From Candidatus Nitrososphaera gargensis Ga9.2 (GTDB lineage Archaea; Thermoproteota; Nitrososphaeria; Nitrososphaerales; Nitrososphaeraceae), in assembly GCF_000303155.1 (NCBI RefSeq), contig NC_018719.1, positions 1,922,001 through 1,986,000 of the forward strand: DNA of 64,000 bases, in the 5' to 3' direction. Shown here one piece after another: positions 33,467-42,405 of the stretch. The notes below the pieces were generated by a model that was not told where the DNA came from, did no database searches, and worked only from the letters and a program-made list of their open reading frames with translations. The stretch's first letter is position 1, and every line of letters starts with the position of its first letter. Both the position numbers and the translations under genes were made by a program.

Positions 33467-34707
33467 ACATTTTTCAGATTTTTTCACTGTCCTTTGACGC
33501 GCTGAAGGAGCGGAAGGTCAGGTCGGCACTGACGGTGCTGATGGTGGTTGTCGGGAGTGCTTTGATGACTGCCCTCAATGGCCTTGGTGCCGGCTTTGGC
33601 GCGTTCATTGACGACCAGTTTTCCCAGCTTGCACCAAACATTCTGTTCGTGACGAGCGCGCAGCAGAGCAGCCAAGGGCCGATAGGAGGAGGGCCTCCGC
33701 CTGCGCCCAAGATAACGCTCAACGAGGCAGTGGTCAGCAGGATAAGGTCGCTCCCATTCGTGGACGATGTCATACAGTCGTACCAGGGCCAGATCACGCT
33801 CCAGTCAAGGGGCAAGTCTGTCGATACCACCGTGTTTTCAATAGACCCGCAAAAGCTCTACGTCATTGCGCCCACTATTAAATTCGTAGAGGGCTCAAGC
33901 ATCAGGCAGAACGATCCCTCTGCGATAATCCTATCAGACAGAGTGGCAAACCCGCCCGGCGACGACGTGCCATTTGCGACGATAGGTCAGTCGCTCCGCG
34001 TGACATATACATTTGTAGACCCTGACACGGGCAAGCAGGAAGAAGAATCGAAAAGCTTTGTGGTCAGTGGCATAATGAAGCCCACAGGCAATCCGACCAT
34101 AGACAATGCAGTCGTATTCAACAGGGTGTCAGGTGACGCGCTCTTGAATAAGGCCGGCAAGTACGACGCACTCTTGGTTGCAGCAGAAGACGGCGACCAC
34201 GTGGCAATAGTGGAAGAGGAGATAAGGAAGCTTTACGGCAACGATATCGGGATCACCACGCCGGAGGCAATCCTTGAGACCATCCAACAGTTTACGTCGG
34301 GCTTTACCTCTTTTATCCTGAGCATCGCGCTTGTCGCCCTGCTAGTGGGGGGCGTCGGCATCATTACCACGCTCTACACGTCGGTCATGGAGAGGATAAG
34401 GGAGATCGGCACCATGAAAGCGATCGGAGCGCAGAACGGCTTCATCCTTTCGCTGTTCCTTGCAGAGGCCATGACCATAGGCATCTTTGGCGCGACACTC
34501 GGAATGGCGCTTGGCATAGTAGGAGGATACGTGCTTGTGGCAAGCTTTGCTCAGGGCCCGGACGCTTCAGGACTCACGCCTGTCTTCCTGCCGACAGACT
34601 TGGCTTATGTGTGGGCGCTCTCAGTGGGGCTTTCAATCCTCGCAGGCAGCTACCCCGCGTGGAAGGCGTCGAGGCTGCCGCCGATAGTGGCGCTCAGAAG
34701 AGAATAA
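33463..34707 (+). CDS. MacB/FtsX-type ABC permease
   Basis: 414 residues. N-terminal helix (KVRSALTVLMVVVGSALMTAL), a large outer MacB_PCD domain (LAPNILFVTSAQ to about 270), and three C-terminal helices with the FtsX signature (GIITTLYTSVMERIREIGTMKAIGAQ). With the ATPase and the CARDB protein it makes an outward-acting machine for peptides, lipids or drugs. Confidence 0.92.
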   Translation: MNIFQIFSLSFDALKERKVRSALTVLMVVVGSALMTALNGLGAGFGAFIDDQFSQLAPNILFVTSAQQSSQGPIGGGPPPAPKITLNEAVVSRIRSLPFVDDVIQSYQGQITLQSRGKSVDTTVFSIDPQKLYVIAPTIKFVEGSSIRQNDPSAIILSDRVANPPGDDVPFATIGQSLRVTYTFVDPDTGKQEEESKSFVVSGIMKPTGNPTIDNAVVFNRVSGDALLNKAGKYDALLVAAEDGDHVAIVEEEIRKLYGNDIGITTPEAILETIQQFTSGFTSFILSIALVALLVGGVGIITTLYTSVMERIREIGTMKAIGAQNGFILSLFLAEAMTIGIFGATLGMALGIVGGYVLVASFAQGPDASGLTPVFLPTDLAYVWALSVGLSILAGSYPAWKASRLPPIVALRRE

Positions 34708-34735
34708 AAAAGAGAGAAAAAAGGCAACAACGGCC

Positions 34736-35321
34736 CTACACATACTTGCTCAGAAACGCCAGCGTCTTGTTCCATGCATCAGCTGTTTCTTCTGGCGCAT
34801 AGTTGTCGCCTGATGGGTTTGCGAATGCGTGCCCGACCCCTTCGTAGATGTAGATCTGGTTTGTGATGCCGTTGGCGTCCAGTACGGCTTCTAGTTGACT
34901 GTGTCGACCGGGATTGACTGGTCTTCAGAGCTGAATACTCCAAGCACCGGCCAAGCGAAGCTACCCTTGAGCTGTTCACGTTTGGCAGCGACGAAACATA
35001 CTCTACCGCGGCATTCAGGTTGCTGATTGCTTCGCCGGGGTTGTTCCTTACAGAGCCGGCCAGCTGGCCTGCGCGGCTTGACTCTGTCGCCACTTCTCCG
35101 TTGTAGAGGTCGACAGCTAGAACGACATATCCTTCATTGGCAAGCTGCTCTGTCATGTCCTTGATGTTCTGGTTGAGTCCCCACCACTCGTGGATCATGA
35201 CGACTGCTAGGAGGTCGCTCCCATTCTTGGGGTACGCCAGGTACCCTGTCGCGTTCCCGTAATAGTTGACAGAGCTGCTTTCCAACGTGCTAGCCGGATT
35301 GTTGGGCGCGGCCGCCGGTCT
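34736..35321 (-). pseudogene. broken dienelactone hydrolase-like gene
   Basis: From about 35285 the reverse frame gives GNATGYLAYPKNGSDLLAVV then MIHEWWGLNQNIKDMTEQLA, a clear dienelactone hydrolase N-terminal half, up to SSRVASLG. There the family expects the nucleophile region (GWCFGGG...) but the sequence joins directly to PVLGVFSSEDQSIPVDTV, so about 60 residues are gone. A further frame change at the following TAG restores LEAVLDANGITNQIYIYEGV and FANPSGDNYAPEETADAW to a TAG at 34736. Nucleophile lost: non-functional. Confidence 0.85.
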
Positions 35322-35899
35322 TTAGCTCATCGGCATGCCTCTGCGCATCTCGGCCATCATTGACCTCGAAGACTCGACAAGCATGCCATACACCGGATTT
35401 GCCCCAAAGTGCGAATCTATCTTGTCCGGCCCTATCTACATCCCGATCACCGCGTTGTTGAATATTTTGATCGTTAGCGGGACTTCGGAAACCGGCCCGT
35501 CCCTCATTGTGACGGTCGCTGTCCCCTGAACACGGTCGTCGTGTTGTTGTCCTCCGTAGCAACATTGGTCAGCCCGAAATTGGATATGGCGTGGTCGTGC
35601 ATTGCAGTCCCGTCGGTCCTGACCATTGCTATCCTGGCTACCAGATGCGCCGACGGCATATCTGATTCAGCAGCGGTTGGCCTCAGGCGCAGGACCCAAT
35701 CCCTGACTCGATCCATTCCGGGTCGTCGCTGTCAAGCTGGACATTGGCTATCAAGCCTTTCAGCACTGCAGAACTTGTCACATGAATCGTAGATGTTGGC
35801 GATACCTGCGGTATTGATGTGGCAAAACTACTGTTTTCCAGTCATTGAAACAAGGGTTGCCAAAAGCACTGCCGCAAGCAATATTGCACGTAGATTCAT
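35322..35899 (-). pseudogene. broken exported protein gene
   Basis: ATG 35899 begins a signal peptide (LRAILLAAVLLATLVSMTG), then a stop/slip near 35840, a frame with SSFATSIPQVSPTSTIHVTS and LIANVQLDSDDPEWIES, another slip near 35700, a frame with SAHLVARIAMVRTDGTAMHD and ISNFGLTNVATEDNN, a slip near 35525, and a last frame with an internal TAG ending at TAA 35322. At least three slips and one stop. It is in the same frame as the following hydrolase remnant, so the two may once have been one gene. Confidence 0.8.
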
Positions 35900-35980
35900 T
35901 AATAATCCTCTATCTGGTCATTGGCAGATAAAAATTTTGTAGTGGCATGAAATAGTGGAATCTACCATATAATTTTGTTA

Positions 35981-36031
35981 AAACAAAAAGGGAAAAAAGG
36001 GAAAAAGCGTGCGTCTGGGTTTTCCAGACGC
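35981..36031 (-). terminator. intrinsic terminator of amoC
   Basis: On the minus strand, an 8-bp perfect hairpin (36011-36031, GCGTCTGG/CCAGACGC, 5-base loop) lies 18 bases after the amoC stop and is followed by runs of T (complement of AAAAAG, GGAAAAAAGG, AAAACAAAAAG). Hairpin plus T tracts make this the clearest terminator in the window. Confidence 0.75.
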
Positions 36032-36049
36032 TTCGTCGAAACCCCGTTT

Positions 36050-36613
36050 TTATGGGATGGATCTGCTGTACAGCTTGCCTTCCAGTGCTAGCTTGTACAT
36101 CTCGGCCACGTACGGGTTCTTTGCAGGTGTTTCTGCACCCAGCTCCACCAGTCTGGCATACACTCTGACTACGTATGCCAGAGCACCCATGAATGCCACG
36201 ACGACACCCATGTTGAACATCCAGTGGTTAGGAACTGCGAAGATTTCTTCGACGAACCAGAAGTGCCACATCTCGTTGACACCGATTGTGAACATCGTGG
36301 CTAGGTAGCCAATGATGGTCAGCTTCAGACCGGTGTTCATTGAGTTGCCTGGACCCCTGAGGATTGGTACTCTTCTGTCGTACATTGCTACAAAGCCCCA
36401 TCCAAGCGGGAGTGCCACAAAGTGGCTGTACAGCCACCAGTGGGCTGGCGTGAATGCGGAGTCTCTGATTGCCGTCTGGTGCAGTGAGCCGTCAACAAAG
36501 TTGTCGACCTCTACTGAGGCTGCAATTGAACCCAGCATGATGACCATTATGTAGATCTTTTTCAGCCTCTGGATTTCGACTTCCTTTGGTATCAGTGCTG
36601 GCATTTGAGCCAT
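36050..36613 (-). CDS. amoC: archaeal ammonia monooxygenase subunit C
   Basis: 187 residues, the size of archaeal AmoC. Five to six membrane helices. VDGSLHQTAIRDSAFTPAHW preserves the D-x3-H-x12-H spacing of the copper C site known from particulate methane monooxygenase. PLGWGFVAMYDRRVPILRGPG and MWHFWFVEEIFAVPNHWMF are archaeal AmoC hallmarks. Own TATA box and hairpin terminator; neighbours are decayed genes. Group I.1b genomes often hold several amoC copies. Confidence 0.97.
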   Translation of the reverse strand: MAQMPALIPKEVEIQRLKKIYIMVIMLGSIAASVEVDNFVDGSLHQTAIRDSAFTPAHWWLYSHFVALPLGWGFVAMYDRRVPILRGPGNSMNTGLKLTIIGYLATMFTIGVNEMWHFWFVEEIFAVPNHWMFNMGVVVAFMGALAYVVRVYARLVELGAETPAKNPYVAEMYKLALEGKLYSRSIP

Positions 36614-36636
36614 GAATTAGCTAGTTAACTATCCTG

Positions 36637-36643
36637 TATATTA
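36637..36643 (-). promoter_or_regulatory. TATA box of amoC
   Basis: TATATTA on the plus strand (minus TAATATA) centred 27 bases before the amoC ATG at 36613, the distance expected for a nearly leaderless archaeal transcript. Confidence 0.6.
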
Positions 36644-37016
36644 ACTTGCAGTGCATGTTTACACAATAATAAATACAATATCTTTATAATATTCGATATA
36701 TATATCAAAATATCGACATCATTGTGGTAGTAATATATGAGAATAAACTAATCACTAAGCTAGACATCAATGATAAGCATTAATGATTATCATGCAATAT
36801 CACTGGAATAATAAAGGCAGCTCAGTCAAATGCCTTCTCTTCATAACTTCAGGATTAACTCTGAATCTTCACTGCTGCCAAATAACAGTACGCATATCTG
36901 ATTAATTACTTTTCGATTTTGTTGCATAACAAGATGCAGTTAGACCGGGAGTAATAGTATATGCAACAATATTTGTGGCTGCATCTGTCTCTAGAGATTC
37001 GGTAATGTGCGATGTT
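36644..37016. other. AT-rich upstream region of amoC with a dyad
   Basis: About 370 very AT-rich bases without an open frame. It contains an inverted repeat ATGATAA (36770-36776) / TTATCAT (36787-36793) with a 10-base spacer, about 157 bases upstream of the amoC start. It may be an operator or simply an AT-rich chance dyad. Confidence 0.45.
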
Positions 37017-37548
37017 CTAGATTTTCTCAAATTCCAGAATCTCTGATTCGCCTAGCTCAATCCATCTGCCGCTGCCATTACTATCGGTAACAGGTTGACC
37101 TGTATCTTAATGTCTGCAGTATCTCCAACTTTCCAACCCTCTATAGAGCCTAACAATATCGCGTTGCTCCATTCTCTTTCTTTTGGTGGTGTATTGTTCT
37201 GCCCGACTACGGTTCCACTGGCTTCATGTCTCAGACCTTCTGAGCTGGCACAGGCTGACGAGAGACATATCTGATAACCCATGACCGTAGCATTTGCATT
37301 CTTGCTTGTCACTTTAAGTGCACAGAGGAATTGCATGGAGGATTGATGGGGCATGTCGAACCCGTATTTTGATGATAATACTCCACCCTTGCATCAATGC
37401 CAAGAGGGTTGTCTCTGGTGGCTACAATTGGAGGTTCTTGTGCCCACGGCAGGCGACCATCATTCATAAACAGCAATGCAATGAAAAGAGCAAGAGCGCC
37501 TGCTCCTAGTCCCGCAAGCAATGGACTCAGACCCGCATTGCTGCTCAT
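37017..37548 (-). pseudogene. frameshifted membrane-anchored exported protein gene
   Basis: ATG 37548: membrane helix (LSPLLAGLGAGALALFIALL) then EYYHQNTGSTCPINPPCNSS. At about 37325 the frame must shift to continue VTSKNANATVMGYQICLSSA and KEREWSNAILLGSIEGWKVG. At about 37090 it shifts again to VTDSNGSGRWIELGESEILE and ends at TAG 37017. Both breaks equal one missing G in a GG pair, so either decay or assembly error. If repaired, it would be about 176 residues with one anchor and a cysteine-bearing outer domain. Confidence 0.75.
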
Positions 37549-37729
37549 GATTATTGTAGGCTAACTGAGAGCATGTTTCTTTTGAACCTTTGGCTACTTT
37601 ATTTTTCACAATGTAGCATTATTCATCATGGACAAAGCGATCATCTAGATAGAGATACAGGCACCAGCGCAGCTTTTACTCCAAAATACGATAAATGAGC
37701 TTTGGAGCTTTAAGATGCGCGGCAGGTGG
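37549..37729. other. intergenic, nothing recognised
   Basis: About 180 AT-rich bases between two broken minus-strand genes. No feature supported beyond a possible promoter for the 37548 gene. Confidence 0.4.
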
Positions 37730-38047
37730 TTAATAGGTGTCTTGGGCAGGCAAACTATTATCACCCTCCGTGCCCGTACAATCAAGTGCCACGCTAGTAT
37801 TGCCAAACGGATCAATCCTTACTGCAAGCTGCAACGATTTTGAAGAGTCACCATAATCAAAATGCCAAGTTCTGCCTATCGGATAATACAAATAGGTCAT
37901 TGTTCCATCATGACTAATCTGCTCAAGCGGGGTGTATCTGTCATAGAAGGCTTGAACTTCTGGACTGGAAGCGCGCGTACATGTCTTGTAAATTGCACCA
38001 TTTTTTCCATATGCTCTGCCGGGAACGCACGCACTCCTATGCCTGCT
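37730..38047 (-). pseudogene. headless gene fragment of unknown family
   Basis: A 105-codon open reverse frame with good protein character (VPGRAYGKNGAIYKTCTRAS, then TYLYYPIGRTWHFDYGDSSK and LQLAVRIDPFGNTSVALDC) ends at TAA 37730. Going upstream it meets an in-frame TAG without any early ATG, GTG or TTG, and it runs into the 3' end of the phosphoesterase gene. The 5' part has therefore been lost. First internal ATG is more than halfway along. Confidence 0.6.
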
Positions 38048-38798
38048 CTAGGAATGGCTTGTAGCGCTCGACAAGCTCAGCAAGTGGAAAGCGCTTCTTG
38101 CCCACTATCTTGATGTCGACGCGCGGCTTTTTCCCCATTTCTATGTCAATGATATTGTAGCAGTTTTCAAAAAAGCCCCGGAACCTTGACGATGACGTCG
38201 TGCCGGCGTACGCGATTTCCAGTCGGCCAAGGTTCCACACCCACGGCCTGTGCTTGTGGCCGCACAGCACCAGATCCACCCCTGACTGCAGGCACGTCCG
38301 CAGCGTGTCGCCGGCGTCAAGGATGATGATCTTGTCAGTGCCCGTGTCCGGTATGCCTATCAGGTGGTGGTGCATCGCCACTATCTTGGGCTTGGTCTCT
38401 GGCAATTTAGTAAGAGTCTTTTCCATCCACTGGTTCTGCCTGTAGCCTACTTCGCCCTCGTCCCTGTCAGGCCGGGCGGTGCCCAGCGTGAGCACGATTG
38501 CGTCGTCAAACTCGTAGATCTGCTTTGATGGGAAGAACTTTTTGAACAGCAGGTAGCCGGTGTGCCTGTAGTCGTGGTTGCCTGCGACTACTATGACGTT
38601 TGGACACGTAAAGCGCTTGAGCTCGTTCCTCGCCCTTTCAAACTGGAAGAGCAACCCTTCGTCCGTCAGGTCCCCGGTGACAATGATCGCGTCGGGCTTG
38701 AGCTTGTTGACCTCGTCAACCACGGTGTCAAAAACGTTCTGGACAAAGAGGCTGCCGATGTGTATGTCTGATAGCTGGACTATTTGCAAAGCCGCCAT
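38037..38798 (-). CDS. calcineurin-like metallophosphoesterase
   Basis: 253 residues from ATG 38798 (a GTG four codons earlier is in frame). Metal ligands in order: QLSDIHIG (D, H), VTGDLTDEG (GD), VVAGNHDYRH (GNHD), AMHHHLIG, and CGHKHRPWVW (GHxH). All two-metal-site residues are present. Soluble; could act on cyclic nucleotides, nucleotides or phosphodiesters. Confidence 0.92.
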   Translation of the reverse strand: MAALQIVQLSDIHIGSLFVQNVFDTVVDEVNKLKPDAIIVTGDLTDEGLLFQFERARNELKRFTCPNVIVVAGNHDYRHTGYLLFKKFFPSKQIYEFDDAIVLTLGTARPDRDEGEVGYRQNQWMEKTLTKLPETKPKIVAMHHHLIGIPDTGTDKIIILDAGDTLRTCLQSGVDLVLCGHKHRPWVWNLGRLEIAYAGTTSSSRFRGFFENCYNIIDIEMGKKPRVDIKIVGKKRFPLAELVERYKPFLEQA

Positions 38799-38883
38799 GT
38801 ATACCCACACCTGGCATTATTTAACGATGTGCTGCGCGCAAAGCAATATTAAGACGCCCTAGCATGTCCTTATTGCAACCAGT

Positions 38884-39459
38884 TTGCCAAAGCGCAAGAT
38901 AAAGGAGGAGAAGCCGAAGAAAAGGCTGGGCAAGAAGGAGCTGCTGATACCTCCGATAGCAATGGGCGCCGCTGCCCTTGTTGCGCTCGTCATTATACCC
39001 GCCTTGGCGCCGCCACCACCTCCGCACACTGTCTGCCTGAGGGGAGAAGAGGGCATCGAGACCTTCCAGCTTCATCCAAGAATTGAAGTCATAGTTGACG
39101 GCAGGAACATGATGCTACCAGACGATGTTGGCAAGCAGCCAAAAGATGGCGAGGAATGCAGGAGACCAATTCATACTGACGAAGTGGGCAACGTTGTCCA
39201 CATCGAATACATCAGGCCGGTCAGGCTCACGCTTGGCAACTTTATGGATGTCTACAACATTAACAACACGATTACCGTGGTCGACAACTCGACTGGAACA
39301 AACGTGGAAAGGACGCTGAACCTCACCGACTACGATATAGCATACTCGTACTTTTCAGAAGCAGGCGAGTTCACCCGGGTGGCCAGCCCCTACGAAACGC
39401 CGGCGTTCCCGCAGGACAACAAGATGGTGGCGCGCATAGAACTTACGTCGAAGCAATAG
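38884..39459 (+). CDS. membrane-anchored conserved hypothetical protein
   Basis: 191 residues from TTG. Lysine-rich N-terminus (PKRKIKEEKPKKRLGKKEL) then one membrane helix (LIPPIAMGAAALVALVIIPAL), a proline run, and an outer beta-rich domain with two cysteines (TVCLRGEEG, GEECRRP) likely to form a disulfide, and N-glycosylation-type sequons (NNT, NST). The domain ends in a strand, MVARIELTS. No family function known; divergent from the phosphoesterase. Confidence 0.75.
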   Translation: MPKRKIKEEKPKKRLGKKELLIPPIAMGAAALVALVIIPALAPPPPPHTVCLRGEEGIETFQLHPRIEVIVDGRNMMLPDDVGKQPKDGEECRRPIHTDEVGNVVHIEYIRPVRLTLGNFMDVYNINNTITVVDNSTGTNVERTLNLTDYDIAYSYFSEAGEFTRVASPYETPAFPQDNKMVARIELTSKQ

Positions 39460-39492
39460 AATAAATAGCTAAAAAAGTGCCGCCACTCTGAT

Positions 39493-40521
39493 TTGGCTAG
39501 TACCAAGACTGCAGCAGTAATCAGGGGCGACGGCACGGGGCCTGAGCTCGTCAACGCAATGATCAAGGTTTTGAAGGCTTGCAATTCTAAGGTTGAGCTT
39601 GTCCCATGCGACGCAGGGTCGGAATGGTGGGAAAAGAATGGCGGAACTTCATACATCTCTCCAGAAGTGTGGAAGCTGCTTGAAGAGTCGGACGCCTGTT
39701 TCAAGGGCCCGACCACGACGGTGCCGGTGCCAAACGCTCCGCGCAGCGTGGCGGTGAGCATTCGCCAAAAGTTCGAGCTGTATGCAAACATCAGGCCGAT
39801 CAAGACGTACAAGAATGCCGAAAAGCAGCTTGATTTTGTTTGTGTGCGTGAAGCCACCGAAGGGCTTTACGCGGGCATAGAGTTCAAGACCAGCGACGAC
39901 TCGGCTGTCGCAATACGCAAGACAACTAGAAAGGGCTGCGACCGCGTTGCCAAGGCAGGGTTTGAAGTAGCCAAAAAGCGGGGCTTTGGCAAAGTCTATG
40001 CGATAACAAAGCGCAACATTCTCAAGGAGACGGACGGCATTTTCTGGGCCGCCGTCGAAAACGCGCAGAAACAGTTCAAGAACATACAGGTCGAGGAATA
40101 CTACATCGACAACATGACGCAGCAGCTCGTCAAGAACCCTGAAAGGTTCAACCAGAGCGTGCTGCTCAGCACCAACCTATTCATGGACATCGTGTCAGAA
40201 TGCGCCTCTGGCCACGTTGGCTCTATCGGCAACGTGTATTCGGGCAACTATGGCGACAAGTACGCGATGTTCGAGCCGGCGCACGGCAGCGCGCCAAAAT
40301 ACGCAGGCCAGAACAAGGTCAACCCGGTCGCAACGGTGCTGTCAGGCGCGTGGATGGTAGAATACCTTGGAGAAAAGCACATCTCAGACGCGATATTCAA
40401 GGCCACAGAGGACGTCATCAACGAGGGCAAGTATGTGACCTATGACTTGGGCGGCAGCGCAACTCTGTCGCAGATGGCAGACCAGATAGCAGCGCGGGCC
40501 GGCAAGCTTTTGAAAAAGTGA
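39493..40521 (+). CDS. isocitrate/isopropylmalate dehydrogenase family enzyme
   Basis: 342 residues from TTG. AAVIRGDGTGPELV at the start, FELYANIRPIKTYKN (substrate arginines), and late metal site with NVYSGNYGDKYAMFEPAHGSAPKYAGQNKVNP. The segment VPVPNAPRSVAVSIRQKF resembles isocitrate rather than isopropylmalate enzymes; N at the third NAD/NADP position (KVNP) is family-wide. NAD or NADP preference cannot be read reliably. Supplies 2-oxoglutarate if an ICDH. Confidence 0.88.
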   Translation: MASTKTAAVIRGDGTGPELVNAMIKVLKACNSKVELVPCDAGSEWWEKNGGTSYISPEVWKLLEESDACFKGPTTTVPVPNAPRSVAVSIRQKFELYANIRPIKTYKNAEKQLDFVCVREATEGLYAGIEFKTSDDSAVAIRKTTRKGCDRVAKAGFEVAKKRGFGKVYAITKRNILKETDGIFWAAVENAQKQFKNIQVEEYYIDNMTQQLVKNPERFNQSVLLSTNLFMDIVSECASGHVGSIGNVYSGNYGDKYAMFEPAHGSAPKYAGQNKVNPVATVLSGAWMVEYLGEKHISDAIFKATEDVINEGKYVTYDLGGSATLSQMADQIAARAGKLLKK

Positions 40522-40527
40522 TGATGA

Positions 40528-41037
40528 TCAGGCACTCAATTCCACGACCGTGAGCGTCTCGTAGAACAGCTTTTTTTCCTTTACTGCCTTTTTGTGCATC
40601 TTTTTCTCCTTGATCAGCCGGTCAAGCGCAGTAGAGTCTGCAAGCGACGAAACCACAAAAAGCATCTTGCCGCCGCGAGCAAGGAGAGGCAGAGCCGACT
40701 GTATAAAGTGCATTGTTGTCTCTACCCCTGCTGGACCGCCGTGCACGGTGGTATCCCTGACTTTGTCATCGGGCAGGTATGGCGGGTTGCTCACTATCAG
40801 GTCGAACCTGCCGGCAAACGCCGATGCCGCGTCGCAGCAGACGAGCATTGCGCCTGACCTGCCCCTGCAATGCTCTAGCGCCCGCAGGTCAATGTCCGAG
40901 CCAGCCACGTTTGCAAAGCTCTTTTCAAGCAGGTTGAGCAGCACGCCAGAGCCAACTCCTATCTCAAGGGCCCATTTACCGCTGTACTCCCTGATGCAAT
41001 CTGCCAGAAGAAAAGTGTCGTCAGATGGAACATACAT
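40528..41037 (-). CDS. HemK2/PrmC-like protein or RNA N-methyltransferase
   Basis: 169 residues. SAM motif I WALEIGVGSGVLLNLL (about 22-37) and catalytic LIVSNPPYLPDD (about 80). The short size, N-terminal PSDDTFLLAD and the NPPY are those of the archaeal/eukaryal HemK2 (Mtq2) family, which methylates glutamine in the release factor GGQ loop. Overlaps the ksgA gene by 17 bases, in a translation-related operon. Confidence 0.85.
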   Translation of the reverse strand: MYVPSDDTFLLADCIREYSGKWALEIGVGSGVLLNLLEKSFANVAGSDIDLRALEHCRGRSGAMLVCCDAASAFAGRFDLIVSNPPYLPDDKVRDTTVHGGPAGVETTMHFIQSALPLLARGGKMLFVVSSLADSTALDRLIKEKKMHKKAVKEKKLFYETLTVVELSA

Positions 41038-41746
41038 TTGATATCGACTCTGCCACCCTGATCAGGTCGCCTGGAGCAAGCTGATCTACGCGCTTGCTGC
41101 CAAAGTCTACCTTTACTCTTGCCTTGGCAGCCACGGTCGAGGCTTTCTTGTTCCTCTTTGAAAACAGAAGATTGAGGTTCTTTATCGTCTCTTTTGTCAC
41201 GGTGTTGGTTGGGACTATCCTGATGACCACAGATTCTACTTTTGGCTGTGGCTGAAACGACTGCCTTCCAACGCTGAACAATCTTTCAATGGCAAAGCAA
41301 TGGGCGGCTAGCGCCGATATTGCCCTGTAGTTCTTGCTGCCAGGCCGGGCGGCAAGTTTGTCCGCAAACTCCTCCTGCACCATCACAATAGCTCTGTTAA
41401 ACTTTTGCACGGCCAGCCATTCAAAGGCGTCCCTGCTCCGCGAATATGGAAGGTTTGAAACAAAAACGTCAAAGCGTAGGCCGGTTGTCTTGAAAAGATC
41501 GGCATTTGCAAGCTCCAAATTCTGGAACTGCAGCCGCTCCTGTGCCTGCTGGTATAGCTTTCTGTCGACTTCGTACGAAACTACGTGCCTGGCCACTTTG
41601 CACAGCTCTGCTGTGAGGATTCCCCGCCCTGTGCCTGCCTCTAACACTGTCTCGTTTTTGCTTATTCTGGCAGCGTCTATGATCTTGCCAAGGACTCTTG
41701 CGTCGACAAGCATGTGCTGACCAAGGGTCTTTGTGATATTTGGCAA
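41021..41746 (-). CDS. rsmA: 16S rRNA dimethyladenosine transferase (KsgA/Dim1)
   Basis: 241 residues. LGQHMLVDARVLGKIIDAA (family N-terminus), motif I VLEAGTGRGILTAELC, and motif IV FVSNLPYSRS (NLPY). Dimethylates two adjacent adenosines in the 3' hairpin of 16S rRNA. Slightly short compared with bacterial KsgA. Preceded by the DUF655 gene in one operon, a pairing common in archaea. Confidence 0.93.
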   Translation of the reverse strand: MPNITKTLGQHMLVDARVLGKIIDAARISKNETVLEAGTGRGILTAELCKVARHVVSYEVDRKLYQQAQERLQFQNLELANADLFKTTGLRFDVFVSNLPYSRSRDAFEWLAVQKFNRAIVMVQEEFADKLAARPGSKNYRAISALAAHCFAIERLFSVGRQSFQPQPKVESVVIRIVPTNTVTKETIKNLNLLFSKRNKKASTVAAKARVKVDFGSKRVDQLAPGDLIRVAESISNVCSI

Positions 41747-41747
41747 G

Positions 41748-42374
41748 TTACTTTCGTACGAAAAGGTTCATTCTGGCCTGCCCCATTATTTCCTCGATTA
41801 TCCTTTTTGCCACGAGCTTGGCAGGGTCTCTGAGCCCCACCCTGTTCTGCAGATCCGCAAAATTCTCGAATTTTTTCTTGTCCCTTTCCTTGATTATTGT
41901 CATCATGTAGGTCTTGCCTATGCCTGGGATAAGCTCAAGCGCGTGTATCCTCGGGGTTATCGGCTGAGACACGTTGATGTATTCCACAAAGCGTTTTTCA
42001 TTGGCAACCACGATCTTTTCCACGATGTTTGGAAGCTCGTTTTTTGCAGCCTGCGAGATATCGTTGTACTCCAGCCTGCCAAGCACGCTTGCGACCTTGT
42101 CGCGGCCTTCGCGGCCGATGTACAGGCGCTCTCCAATCTCCACAGTCACGTTCTGGACGCCTAATAGCTCAAGGAGCGTCAGCCGCTCTTCGCCTATCGC
42201 TTGGATGATCACTCCTTCTCTTCCCCTTACTGTTATCGACTTGCCCCTAGGCGTAAAATCGAGCACGTAGGCGTACTCCTCGTACTTCCTTGGCTGCTGG
42301 CCGTGCTCGCCGTGGCTGTAATGCCCGGCTGCAGCAGCATCTGGAGTTGATGGTGGCTGTTGTTGTCCTGACAA
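41748..42374 (-). CDS. DUF655 RNA-binding protein
   Basis: 208 residues. A low-complexity N-terminus is followed by EEYAYVLDFTPRGKSITVRG (OB-like strands) and a C-terminal helix-hairpin-helix (HALELIPGIGKTYMMTIIKE, then GLRDPAKLVAKRIIEE). DUF655 proteins are archaeal, adjacent to rpoF and ksgA, and presumed to act in ribosome or RNA processes. The operon order here (L21e-rpoF-DUF655-ksgA) is the usual one. Confidence 0.9.
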   Translation of the reverse strand: MSGQQQPPSTPDAAAAGHYSHGEHGQQPRKYEEYAYVLDFTPRGKSITVRGREGVIIQAIGEERLTLLELLGVQNVTVEIGERLYIGREGRDKVASVLGRLEYNDISQAAKNELPNIVEKIVVANEKRFVEYINVSQPITPRIHALELIPGIGKTYMMTIIKERDKKKFENFADLQNRVGLRDPAKLVAKRIIEEIMGQARMNLFVRK

Positions 42375-42405
42375 TGTTCAATCCCTATAATGCGAGAGTG
42401 GGTAT

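Noticed and set aside
34860-35900. Programmed frameshifting in the exported/hydrolase locus
   Set aside because: Several breaks, an internal TAG and a deleted nucleophile region are better explained by decay.
37862-38113. 83-codon plus-strand frame over the headless fragment
   Set aside because: It overlaps the phosphoesterase 3' end, and the minus-strand frame has far better protein character.
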